This document shows positions 52,274 through 62,258 of a stretch of DNA of 64,000 bases, in pieces (the first letter of the stretch is position 1; each line of letters opens with the position of its first letter). Origin of the DNA: Adelphocoris suturalis. Taxonomy: Eukaryota > Arthropoda > Insecta > Hemiptera > Miridae. The stretch spans positions 8,798,980 to 8,862,979 of the forward strand of contig CM061044.1 of assembly GCA_030762985.1 (NCBI GenBank), read 5' to 3'. The translations under genes were made by a program, and so were the position numbers. The notes under the pieces are model-generated. The model saw nothing but the letters and a program-made list of their open reading frames with translations. It did no database searches and was not told where the DNA came from.

Positions 52274-53795
52274 CCCGCCAGTTCCTAATGCACCCTACAG
52301 GGTGCACCTCTTTTTTGGCCCCTGAAATTCAAACAGGTCGCCTACTAACTGATCCTAGCGGTCCTAGAGGGTTTTGAAGATGTGACAAAGTGACTTGATC
52401 AAAAGGAAGTTGATAAGATCCACCTGTTATCTTAATAAGTCAGTTCAAAGTGGCCAACCTCCGCAATTTTTACGTCAGTGTGAACTGCCTTCTCATTTTC
52501 GTTCACCATGCCTAAAAAACGGTAATTAACCAATAATTCATTCCAGATTTTGTTTTTCTAGTTGTTTCTGAGAAACCCTAACAAAAAATATCAGAGAACT
52601 GAGCAAAATTGGCCTCCCAATCATAAATACAACTTTGGTGCACCCTGTAGGGTGCTTTAGGATTGAGAACAACTTTGGGTTTTGGTGGTAAGTAGGTACG
52701 AGTTTGTTGTCGTACATGTTTGTTGTGCTTGTGTCAGTAACTATCTATGTCTGTATTATCTCACTAGGGCTCGTCGTGTCTGTCAGTCCATCCGTCCTTT
52801 ATTTTCTTCTTTCAATTCGGGACAACCGAGTGGAAGGCTGTCCCCTTACCTCAATAACCGAAAAGAAGAAGAAGGCAAGAGAATCCTCCACCGTCCAGAC
52901 TACCAGAGACCTCTGCATTGTGAGATGGAATGACAACAATATTGTAACCATGGCTTCCAACTGTCATGGGATAAGTCCTATTAGTAAAGTTGATAGGATT
53001 GTGACTGTTGACAAGGTGAAGAAGAGGATTTCCGTTGATTGCTCAAATGTTGTTATGATGTACAATCGATATATGGGAGGAGTCGACTGGTTTGATGAGA
53101 ATGTTGAATCTCTTAGGTGCTCTCTGCAGGAACGGAAATGGTGGTACCCTCTCTTCCTGTTTGGACTTGATGCTGCTTGTCAGAATGCATGGCAGCTAAA
53201 GAAGAGGACGTCTAAAGAAAATGAGACATACGGTAAATTCAGAAGAGCCATCGTTCAGTCCAAATGCCTGACGCACGGGAATCCAGCCAAAAAGGTGCGG
53301 TCCATTTCAAACATCCCCAAATTAAGGCCAGACATCTCTCAAGTCAACTCAAACGTTTTCACGAACCAGTTCCTTGTAATCAGTGGCGATGCAGAAGATG
53401 CCACAAGAATACAAGACAAATGTGCCGAGCATGTGGAGTTGCTGGTATCAGTTCCATGACGACATAGAAGCGCACGTTGCACCATCCTCTCGTAAATAGC
53501 TTCAAAATGGAATCCAAAAAGCTTCAAAAATTCTTTCCAACACTGATTTTTACCAATATAATACTGCCTACACTATTCTGAAGGGTTTATGAAATAAAAA
53601 TTAGAAGTTCACCAAACATCTTATTTCATGTTGTTCCCATGCCTAATGCACCCTACAGGGTACAGTACCACTACTAGTATTTGGAGCGTGGTATAAATGG
53701 TATGCTTTTTTCCCCATTCAATTAGATGACCAATAATAAGAATTCATCAGAAAATTTCAAATTTTTATGGTAGTTTTCATTTAGGAACTGGCGGG
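52274..53795 (+). mobile_element. piggyBac element, TTAA-flanked, internally deleted
   Basis: The termini CCCGCCAGTTCCTAA (52,274-52,288) and TTAGGAACTGGCGGG (53,781-53,795) are perfect inverted repeats flanked by TTAA (52,270-52,273 and 53,796-53,799). A 16-bp palindrome GCACCCTACAGGGTGC follows the left TIR (52,290-52,305). It recurs at 52,640-52,655 (centre GT) and near the right end at 53,648-53,663 (one mismatch). The interior carries only the C-terminal third of a transposase. TTAA duplication and terminal CCC are diagnostic of piggyBac. Confidence 0.9.
52853..53467 (+). pseudogene. piggyBac transposase C-terminal part, frameshifted
   Basis: From about 52,853 the frame shows 'IVRWNDNNIVTMASN', then MMYNRYMGGVDWFDENVES with the last catalytic Asp in GGVD. 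'KWWYPLFLFGLDAACQNAW' follows, the conserved WW...F...D..x..NAW block of the DDE_Tnp_1_7 family. The C-terminal Cys cluster (CRRCHKNTRQMCRACG) lies in a second frame ending at 53,467. A frameshift between about 53,280 and 53,340 therefore separates it from the first frame. The first two catalytic Asp residues are missing with the N-terminus. The upstream part of the 251-codon frame (52,704-52,850) is not piggyBac-like. Confidence 0.75.
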
Positions 53796-54042
53796 TTAAA
53801 TTTAAATCCAGATTTCGATTTCTCCAATAGCCCCCTTTCATCTCTAAGATCTATAGTGCTCTCTGCTCCCGCTTTGTTTTGACTCTTCTTCGTTTTGTTT
53901 TATTGTTGTTTCTGGTAAAACTGTTTTTTTTTTTTTCTTCTTGTTGTTTTTCTTAGATGTGTAAATTATTTAACTTATACTTATATATGTAACCTATATT
54001 TTGCTGTAGTAAATTGGGCTTGCCCGTTAATAAATAAATAAG

Positions 54043-54487
54043 ACGGTTAGGCCATCATCAGTATAACAAACAATCTAACTGAAGACACATTAGAAAGGAC
54101 ACAGCTTTTATAGTCGCAGGTGAAGGGAAATTGAATCCCATTGGTGCCAATTAAGTGCAAGCAAAGTAAAGGGGAATTATTGCTAATCAGATGAAGGGAA
54201 AGGAGGGGAAGAATTACTGGTCTCAAGAATTTGAAGGGATGATTCCAAGCTTTACAGAAATGAACTTATCAGTGGTGAAATATTTTCTGAAATATATTGA
54301 GGGATATCCTCATTTAAACATTTACCAGATCTGTCACTTTTGGTAATTTCAATTTTTTCAAATTACATTCAACATACCTCCCCTTGTACAAAAATGAAGA
54401 AATTCTACAAACTGTCTATCTGTCAAATCAAAATTGTAACTATGATTGGATTCCTTAAGATGTTTCGGAAATGTAGACTTACCCTTA
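54043..54487. other. Unclassified sequence
   Basis: No gene or repeat was recognised between the LINE tail and family B. The first codons of the ORF 54,340-54,687 lie here by chance. Confidence 0.3.
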
Positions 54488-55490
54488 TTGCTTCCGAGAC
54501 TGCAAGGCAGCGGAAGCTTTGTTTTCACTTTCGAAATGAAAAAAAATATTTTGTTCCAAAATCAAAATTTCTACTCGCATTTTGCGTTTCAGAGCCTCCT
54601 GAACAAATTTGGTTCCGTGTCTGTCTGTCTGTCCGTCCACATTTCCTTGTAACAGCCATAACTTCCACAATTTTGATCCGATTTTAACCAAATTTTCAGG
54701 AATCGTGCGGGTTAAGCTTTAGATGGTCCCCTATCAACTTCATCATGATCGAATGAACGGTAGCTTCTGCGTAGGCGCTAACGTCAATGCCTTGTGACGG
54801 TCATAACTCGGTCAATGTTGAACTGATTTCGGTCAGATTTTCAGGGATGATGTGGGTAAGGTCCCTTGATGTCGCATGAGACAATCATCATAATTGCATT
54901 AGCGGTACGCTCTGCGCATGCGTCAACGAAATATTCTTGTTACGGTCCTTGGAACAGCCGTAATTTCCACAATTTTGATGCGATTTTCTTCAAATGTTTA
55001 GGGATCGTGCGGGTATAGCTCTACATGGTCCCCTATCAGTTCCGTCATGATCGAATCAACGGTAGCCTCTGCGCAGGCGCAAACATAATTTTCTTGTTTC
55101 GGTCATAACTCAGGCAATTGTGAACGGATTTCGGTCAGATTTTCAGGGATGATGCGGGCAAGGTTTCTTGAGGTCCCGTATTCTTCGCGATCATCAGCAG
55201 CGGTACGCTAGGCACATACGCGAAAGTGATGTTTTTGTTACGGTCACAGCTTAGTTAATTTTATCGGATTTTGTTCAAATTTTCAGAGAAGGGCCTGGAT
55301 GGTCCCATATTAAAATCAAAATTTTCCTTATTAATTTCATTTATTATATGTACCATTCAGCTTCCAATTGCCCACCTTATTAATTCCCTGATGCCAGAAC
55401 CGGTCGTTTCTAGTTTTCTGGAATTTAATGGTGACGTACTGTGAAGGTCATGAGGAAGCTCATGTGCCATTTCCTTGGCAGTGTATTTTC
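54488..55490 (+). repeat. Family B interspersed repeat, plus orientation
   Basis: It has the head 'GCTTCCGAGACTGCAAGGCAGCGGAAGC', then 'CGCATTTTGCGTTTCAGAGCCTCCTGAACAAATTTGG' and GTCTGTCTGTCTGTCCGTCC. About five diverged units follow, each reading 'TTTTCAGGGAT..TGCGGG..GGTCCC' then a GCGCATGCG-like block (54,757, 54,914, 55,070, 55,205). It matches the minus-strand copy at 1341-2230 closely. Frames 54,340-54,691 are by-products. Confidence 0.7.
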
Positions 55491-55557
55491 CTTGAAATCC
55501 TCCTGATGCTCGTCTATTCGTTCGTTATTTTTGTTACTGATGATCGCCTAACCGCCG

Positions 55558-55612
55558 AAATCGATTCAACATTGTAACTCTTTATTTTTCGTGGAAATAG
55601 ACAACTTTTTGA
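55558..55612 (-). repeat. Inverted repeat K, right copy
   Basis: 'AATCGATTCAACATTGTAACTCTTTATTTTTCGTGGAAATAGACAAC' is the inverse of 51,636-51,690. Its role is unknown. Confidence 0.65.
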
Positions 55613-55671
55613 CATTGAAAATGTCTTAGTCGACGGGTCAACCGGAAATTTTGTTACTCAAAGAAAAACTC

Positions 55672-55706
55672 GGCGCTTTGCGCCTCGGCGGGGGGCTCCG
55701 CCCCCC
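55672..55706. other. Two adjacent GC-only hairpins
   Basis: GGCGC-TTT-GCGCC (55,672-55,684) is followed five bases later by GGGGGG-CTCCG-CCCCCC (55,690-55,706), then CTGCACCCCCCGG. They sit in AT-rich DNA next to family D. The minus-strand frame 55,658-55,861 crosses them and is not a gene. Confidence 0.75.
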
Positions 55707-55739
55707 TGCACCCCCCGGTTTATTTCTTTTTCCATACTC

Positions 55740-56395
55740 TGTATGAAATCATAGGAACACAGAATGTGTTTTTGCGATGATTCTATTTCCTTACCAACGG
55801 CTTGGTTGCACGTGAATAATAACAATATTTGGCAATAATAAAATAAATAATTGTTAGACATTTAATTTGGTCTAAAACCCTATAAATATTATATAAATAA
55901 ATATGTAACTACAAGAAAAATACTATATAAATTGAGAGCTTTCCAACGAATGGTGAACGATTTCTGTGCGATTAAAATTGCGGAAGTTCCATTTCCCTAC
56001 CAACGGCTCGGTTGTACGTGAAAATCATAAGAAAATTTACAAGCGGTTGCAATCATGTTGACAATATCAATTATTGAGAATGATCATCTGTGTGTAAACA
56101 ATTGATTCAAATAACCATGCTCATAACTCAGGTTGATGGCCACGCACTTCGCAGTAGTTAACATAATATGGTTGGATAAATCAGGAGCTTTCCAACGAAT
56201 GGTGAACGATTTCTGTGCGATTAAAATTGCGGAAGTTCCATTTCCCTACCAACGGCTTGGTTGTACGTGAAAATCATTATAAAAGGCGCATAACGGTTTT
56301 TTCTGTCGGTTTTTTGTGACGATTTTTTTTCGGTAGGTCATCGCAAAAACACATTCTGTGTTAAAAACGTCACGCAACCTATAAACAAGTTAGGT
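55740..56395. repeat. Family D repeat, tandemly duplicated
   Basis: 'GAGCTTTCCAACGAATGGTGAACGATTTCTGTGCGATTAAAATTGCGGAAGTTCC', running to 'GGTTGTACGTGAAAATCAT', occurs at about 55,938-56,030 and about 56,190-56,280. 'CACAGAATGTGTTTTTGCGATGA' at 55,758 is inverted at about 56,340 ('TCATCGCAAAAACACATTCTGTG'). So the block has inverted ends around two direct copies. Similar text lies in the hAT element (about 5260-5310). Confidence 0.7.
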
Positions 56396-57146
56396 GTTGT
56401 TATGATTTTGTATACTAGCAATGAAATTACTGAGCAACCAATGCACGAGTTAGGTGTTGTTTGGTTGTGTATACCTACTAGCATTTTCAATGCTCATAGC
56501 ACCACTTCCACTTGAAATGGGTGATTTAGTTCGCTTACTACTTCTGACATATACCTGCCTGAGTGTAACTTATCAAAATGCGCATATCAATGTCAATTAC
56601 GAACGGTACTCTGGAGGCAGAGCTCATTGTTACGGATGCAGGGAATCTGTACACCGAACGTGGGACGCCAGACCGTTGTGGACGGTTACGCTCCGGGTCC
56701 TCAAGCCTTCAACAAGAGAACCACTCAACCCCCGTGAATAATTGGGCACCGGCCCGAAAGACTTATGTCTTTTTAATGTTGATTCGATCGAAGATCCTCT
56801 TCCAAACTTTACCCAGGGTTACGGGGACAAGAGAAATACGGTACCTACATTGCCTCTTGTATCTTAATCAGGGGTACGGCTGGTTTTCGGCTTTGAGCGG
56901 AAAGTAAAGGGAGTAGATCATTGCCGGATTTAAAAGTTTAATTAGAGCCCTGGACCCATAGGATGAATGAGAACGAGACCCCACTCAATATCTTGAAGGA
57001 GGTCTCATCGATTCGGGTGGTTTGATGCCACCAGGAGAGATTCCGCATGGTGGTTTCATGTGGCTCAGTGTCGTTTCTTATCCATCTAGTTGTACGATAG
57101 GATCTTCAAAGTTTTGTGCAAACTTGAGTGATTGAAAAACCAACAT
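56396..57146 (+). other. Unclassified region with ORF 56,454-56,741
   Basis: A 95-codon plus frame starts with a hydrophobic stretch (LFGCVYLLAFSMLIAPLPLE) that resembles a signal peptide, then 'INVNYERYSGGRAHCYGCRE'. I recognise no family. A second frame (56,578-56,907) overlaps it. Positions 56,600-57,080 look single-copy and GC-richer than the repeats, so a host exon is possible but unsupported. Confidence 0.25.
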
Positions 57147-57371
57147 TTTTATTTATTTATTTACAAAACGGGCGATGCCCAATTACAATAGAGGAAAGTA
57201 CCCTAAACAGGACCCCTGCCTGTTGGCTGGCAGGAGTGCCGAAACCAGGCAGATAGTGCTTGGTTTGGCAGGGCTGTCGGTATTGGGCCGATCTAGTGTC
57301 TGGGATGGGGAGGAGGTACGGCCTCCTCCTCCAGCTACAATATGCCATTACGGCCTCAGTGGCTTACAAAA
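57147..57371 (-). repeat. Partial duplicate: LINE tail plus first bases of the TA-MITE
   Basis: 57,152-57,207 repeats the junction at 57,381-57,445: TTATTTACAAAACGGGCGATGCCCAATTACAA, TA, then GAGGAAAGTACCCTAAACMGGACCCCT. After that it departs into a GC-richer stretch ending in an A run (57,368-57,380). The copies are about 229 bases apart. Frames 57,157-57,454 are by-products. Confidence 0.65.
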
Positions 57372-57419
57372 AAAAAAAAAATTATTTATTTACAAAACGG
57401 GCGATGCCCAATTACAATA

Positions 57420-58386
57420 GAGGAAAGTACCCTAAACCGGACCCCTCCCCCTAAAGTGGACCCCTGGTCTTCTGACACTGCATTCTTCAGAACTCTATCC
57501 TATTCAACTGTAAACAGTAGTTTAGGCATCTACCACTATGTAGTGGAGCGCACACATCGCCCACTTCACCTGTTGCTTATCAGTTCACAATTACATGTTT
57601 TGATTGTGAAAAAAGTTTTTGAGCAGTGCTACAGTTTTCGTCATTTTTCCCAGATATTTTCAGGTAAGCCTTTATATCTATATATATTCTTAAATGGTAA
57701 GGTTTAAGTTTATTGTTTATCATCAAAACGTTTCATTTAGATATTTGGTTCAAAATTAATCGGGTTAACAAACTGATGGCTTTAGTCGCTTAAACCGGAC
57801 CCCCTCTTGTTGCCTAAACCGGACCCCTTGTTTTTTCATGTTCAAAGTCTCCTGAATCTGTACTCACTCTTACTCTTTTGAAATTTCGTTTCAGATTTCA
57901 AAAGGATAATGGGAAAAACTGATCAAAGAAAGTGGAGTCCTTCTAAATAATATTAATAACAATCTGCGATTATTGTCGCTAAGGAATTAAATTACCTATG
58001 TTTCTGTTTAAAATACATTCTGTATCATTTTCTGAGATTGAAATCTTCATCTTATTGTATTATATTGTATTGTGATTGTTAAATTATAATTATATTTGAA
58101 ACTAGAATGAGTATTCTTTGATTTAATACCATTTTTAAATTTTTTTATTGTTATTTTGACAAGGGGTCCGGTTTAGGCAACTATATCACGAATTGAGAAA
58201 TTGTAAGGTTTAATAAAATAATTTTTTGTTGTACTAATTTTGAATTAGATTTTTTTAAAGTCTAAGTTAAATGATGCTCAACATTACAAAGTAAATATTA
58301 GATGATTTTAAAACATAATTTGTTGGTATTTTCTATTTTTTTTAATTCAAAAACAAAACAGGGGTCCGGTTTTGGGCACTTTCCTC
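57420..58386. mobile_element. TA-flanked element with GAGGAAAGTNCCC termini and internal 'CCGGACCCC' copies
   Basis: GAGGAAAGTACCCTAAACCGGACCCC (57,420) and the inverse of GAGGAAAGTGCCCAAAACCGGACCCC (ending 58,386) are flanked by TA (57,418-57,419; 58,387-58,388). The core CCTAAACCGGACCCC recurs inside at about 57,790 and 57,817, and inverted at about 58,162. The 967-base interior is AT-rich and encodes nothing recognised (frame 57,342-57,707 spans the border). TA target sites suggest the Tc1/mariner/pogo assembly. Confidence 0.8.
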
Positions 58387-58544
58387 TATTATTAACAAAA
58401 TAAATTCGTCTCTTGATGAGGAAACAAAATCGGTGTTTCAGAAGAAAAGAAAATAACAATATACGTATATGTGTGTATGTATAAGGTCAAAATCACAAAC
58501 AAACACTTCTTGTAGCTGAGATGAGTTTAGGGCTATGTGGACAG

Positions 58545-60240
58545 ATATTTCAGGGCGGACGGTGGATGGTGCGTGATATTTTTGAGCGGAAGGTTCGAAA
58601 TGGCTGATCATGGAAGAAGTCTAAAGCTGGATTTCGTTGGATAATATGGTTGGCCTGACGAGGGATTCTATTGAGAGGCTGTTCATACAGGTAATTATAG
58701 TGGAGAATTGAATATGAAAAAGTCCAGTCATGCAGCATGACCCCATGAGCGAATTTTTGAAGAAATCTTCGACATTTTGAGCGGAGCGAGGCCTTGGGTC
58801 TGCGTGCTAGTACGTACATAAATAGAACTTCTTCATAATTTCATGGCTGATATTTTCTAAGCCACAGTCAGTATTAAAGCTACATCAAGTCCTAAAACAG
58901 TTGAGCGTAAAACATTAAAGAAAGCGACCGAGAAAATCGGAGGACGGAATATTTCACAGAGTAAACTCATCCAGTTGTGATTACATTTTTTTTTTTTTTT
59001 TTTCTTTTTTTTTTTTAACAAGCACCTATCACCTACGTTTTGAACAGCATGGTTCTAGGATTGGTTTTACAGGGATACGTCCATGAGAGTAGTTCAATCT
59101 GAATTTGGACAATGTTTCATGCAAATATTACCGATTTTTACAACTAGCGAACGGTATTATTTCGATTTTTGACTGATTTTTCAACTTTGAAATTTTTGAA
59201 AACTTGTTATAGGAAATTTTACGCTGATTCCGGATATACCACATGTTAGTATGCTGAAAAAATTATTTCGCACTACAAATCGCAAAAAAACAGGCTATTT
59301 TGAAATTTTTTACTACATTTTTGAAAATTTCAACCCGAAGATGTAATCCGATCATGCTGGTCAACGAACTTGAACTTTCGTTTTGTGTCCTTAACATTTT
59401 AAAATTTGTTTGAAGTTTCTAGCACAATTCTACGGACAGTTATCGTCTGGAATGACACATACATAAATACATACATACATAAAAAAATGCGTTAAACTTC
59501 AGAATATGATTCAGAATAGCCTGAAACGGATTTCTGCATAAAATTTTTTCAAAAATTCACTTTCTACAAATTTTGAGGCGAGAGCAATAGCTTAATTTTC
59601 TTCAAAAATTCGCTAAAATGGGTTGGTTACGGGAGTAAACAGCTGGAATATGTAGGTAACCGATAGGTTGATTTCGGAGATGAGTTCGGGACAGTCAATC
59701 CGGTTGTACAACAAGTTGAAAAGGAACAACATGTCAGATACAATGCGACGCTCTTCAAGGCTGGTGAGTACGCAGCGATCGGCTAGGGTTCTGGAGCTAT
59801 ATGCTTCTTGTGGTATGCGCAATTTATAACTCAGGTATCTCACGAACCTCCGCTGAACTTGATCCAGCCGATCCTTGAAAGTTTGATAATATGGTGACCA
59901 TACGATTGAGCAATACTCCATTATTGGCAACTTACGATCATTGAGTACAGCGATACAAGTGCTGGTATGCTGTAAAATTCAGTGGTGTTCCTCTTAAGAT
60001 AACCTAGAGCGCTCATTGCTCGACACACCACAGAGTCAATATGTGTGGAAAACGTACTCAAGTGTTGTGTCAAATATGACTCCAAGGTCCTTTGCTTGCT
60101 CAAAGCAATTTAGCTGCTGGCCACTGATGCAATATGGATGGCTTATGATTTCACGTGGTGATAAATCTTCAATCATTGAATGGACGAATCAGCTGAAACT
60201 AACAATCCAAAACCAGACTTTCCAAGCAGCACAGTCAGTC
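58545..60240 (-). pseudogene. LINE RT C-terminal half, frameshifted and split by HINE-A
   Basis: Reading upstream to downstream on the minus strand gives 'HPYCISGQQLNCFEQAKDLG', then 'HIDSVVCRAMSALGYLKRNT', 'VSLYSMIVSC', a frame change near 59,925, then 'IMEYCSIVWSPYYQTFKDRL', 'QVQRRFVRYLSYKLRIP' and 'ELISEINLSV' up to 59,615. Beyond the HINE-A the C-terminus resumes at 58,721 with 'LNRIPRQANHIIQRNPALDF' and ends near 58,550. The FADD palm region is not visible, so the copy is 5'-truncated and inactive. Confidence 0.75.
58722..59614 (-). mobile_element. HINE-A copy 5, inside a LINE coding region
   Basis: It has the complete set: GTCCAGTCATGCAGCATGACCCC with the hairpin, AGCGAATTTTTGAAGAAATC, a T-rich tract at 58,987-59,015, a (TACA)n microsatellite at 59,457-59,480, and the end TTCTTCAAAAATTCGCT. 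The LINE flanks 'GAATATGAAAAA' and 'AAAATGGGTTGG' place the insertion in an A/T run. Confidence 0.7.
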
Positions 60241-60250
60241 GACGTTGTGA

Positions 60251-61051
60251 CTCTTGATAAATAGCCTTTCTCCGAGAAATTTATAAATCCTCCCCGATAA
60301 TAACGTGTTGCTTCAAGTTGGTTCCCAATATCATAACCTCTTTAAAGATTCATTATCGGTCTTCTTACGAAGATTTATCATAACCGGGTGGATATTAATG
60401 AATCAGTAATTAATATGTTGGGTCGACCGGACACGATAATTCCCGGTTGTCCGCGTCGAGAGGGGCTGACGCTGACGTAGACAAACCGACTTCAGGGGTG
60501 AACGTTATAATTATACTGCAAGAACATTTCGGACCCCAAATAAGGATTTCTTTTCCATTGAGAAGAGATCGGTTTCTTAGCCAGTTTTGAAGGATTGGTA
60601 CTTTGGATCGCCTACGCACATGTGTGCCGTGTGAGTACAATCTCCGCATATGGGCTGAAACTTTACTTGGATTTATATCCTATGAGAGAAGCTTAAAGCA
60701 GTAGTTATTGATCCCGTGATAAGATCCCTTGAACCCCCTTTTTTAATGTACCAGTGAATTAAGTTCCAATGAATAATAAAGACAACTTACCTATGTAAGC
60801 CAACGATAAAATAACTCCGTGAAATCGTCGTTCAAGAAAAATCTGGCTGAATTGGGTCTCTCAGCTTCGCGGGGTCTAAAAATTGTGTGAGATGAGAAGA
60901 TTGCACATTAAAATACTTTTGATATTGAGTCTCCTGTAGTTTCATGAAAAACACTTCTGACAAGATGGGTGTGGCACAGAGCTTCCTCGTTTACCTATCA
61001 TGAATGCATAGATCATTGAATAATCTTGAAAAATTCCATAGCGGAAAAGAG
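60251..61051. other. Unclassified sequence
   Basis: No confident feature. The 79-codon minus frame 60,410-60,649 has no known domain, and the plus frame 60,016-60,264 is antisense to the LINE. Confidence 0.3.
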
Positions 61052-61053
61052 TA

Positions 61054-62014
61054 GGGTGGTGGGGCCAGAGTTTGACAGCTTATGAGACATTTTGACTTTG
61101 TGAAGCAACTAAGTTATGTTTTTTCGTTTGTTCAAACGTGAATCTTACATCTATTACTGCATAAGGATGTCATCAAATTGCTCGGTATTGAAAAATCACT
61201 CATTCAAGCCGCAAAACATCATAAATTCGTTTTTTCGAAATCAATTTTTTGACCCAGTATTTGACAGCCAAATTTTTGGTTGTACCAGTGATTGACACCC
61301 TATGATTGACACAGCAGATCTTCTGCAATAAATGATTCCGTGTATAAAAAAACATTTTACAAACAAATTGAGCATTTGAAACTAGTTTTATTAATCTAAA
61401 CATAAAATTAATATGAGTATTCATAAAGACAAAGTTGAAAATATCACCGGATGTTTCATCACAAAATAGGTACAATATTTTCTAGATACCACAGACAATT
61501 TACGTGTCTAATGGTAAAATAGCAGCTTGTGAATTGTATGTATTTATATAAATATAAAAAAATAAAGAACGAATAGAGATCCATATTGACAGCACTGTCA
61601 ATCACTGAGGGGAGCATCAGTTTGGGAACTAGTTGCATTTGCATTTTCACATGTTATCTTTGGTTATTTACAAAAAATGATAGCATAAATGCAATCTACA
61701 CAAAAACTGATTGAGAAAAACCATGGAAACAATCGAATTTGAAAATGTGGAGGGCATGGTGGAGCAAAATAAAACGCTTACCTCCTTAGCAAAATCACAA
61801 GAAACAGCACCAAAGAAATTACAACACGAGGTTCTGTTCACTAACCTTCTTCAGATTTCACAAAAACCCGCCTCTATACTTTACCGAGAAAGTATTTTGC
61901 CTCAAAATTCAAATGGATCAAGTCCATAAAACAGTTTTTAATGCCTTATTATATTAAAACTTCTTGGTGAGATGTCAATCACTGGGTCCCTGTCAATCAC
62001 TGGTCCCACCACCC
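61054..62014. mobile_element. TA-flanked element with GGGTGGTGGG termini and internal 'TTGACAG' copies
   Basis: GGGTGGTGGGGCCAGAGTTTGACAG (61,054) and the inverse of CTGTCAATCACTGGTCCCACCACCC (ending 62,014) are flanked by TA (61,052-61,053; 62,015-62,016). The words 'CAGTGATTGACA' or 'TGTCAATCACTG' recur at about 61,287, 61,302, 61,590 and 61,973. The AT-rich interior has a 91-codon minus frame (61,200-61,475) and a 72-codon plus frame (61,711-61,929), both unrecognised. Size and layout parallel 57,420-58,386. Confidence 0.8.
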
Positions 62015-62016
62015 TA

Positions 62017-62258
62017 AATCAAGAAAGAGCGTGAAATGTCATAACCGGTCAATGAAGAAACGAAAAAATGATACTCAATGTAATTTACTTTTGTGCAAGT
62101 GCAGAATGAACTGATGAGTTGAAAACAATGAAATAGGTACAGGACCATCTACAACCTAAGCCACGCTGAGAATTTCATCAAAATTGGATGAAAACTGTGG
62201 AAATTAAGGTCATTACAAGTATTTCACATTGGCACTTGCGCAGTAGCTATTACTGATG
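62017..62258 (+). repeat. Family C repeat, left part
   Basis: It matches 47,190-47,400 ('AAGAAACGAAAAAATGATACTCAA', 'TACAGGACCATCTACAACC', 'GTATTTCACATTGGCACTTGCGCAGTAGC'). It breaks off at 62,258 and resumes at 63,752 beyond the LINE relic. Confidence 0.65.

Larger units (their letters stand above)
51691..54042 (+). mobile_element. 5'-truncated Jockey-like LINE split by a piggyBac element
   Basis: LINE sequence runs 51,691-52,269, is interrupted by piggyBac 52,274-53,795, and resumes at 53,796-54,042 with the last codons, a T-rich 3' untranslated region and the tail 'TTGGGCTTGCCCGTTAATAAATAAATAAG'. Removing the insertion and one TTAA rejoins the reading frame exactly. The LINE was therefore there first. 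Its tail is of (TAAA) type. Confidence 0.8.
57372..60250 (-). mobile_element. Jockey-like LINE (minus) with two later insertions
   Basis: On the minus strand RT coding sequence runs from about 60,240 to about 58,545. The 3' untranslated region continues to the tail 'GGGCATCGCCCGTTTTGTAAATAAATAA' at 57,372-57,417. A HINE-A (58,722-59,614) lies in the coding part and a TA-flanked element (57,420-58,386) in the 3' untranslated region. Joining the flanks restores LINE sequence in both cases. It belongs to the same tail group as 51,691-54,042. Confidence 0.7.

Noticed and set aside
52274..52377. The last 35 codons of the 51,787-52,377 ORF as LINE protein
   Set aside because: They are piggyBac terminal DNA read in frame by chance. 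The LINE C-terminus resumes at 53,796.
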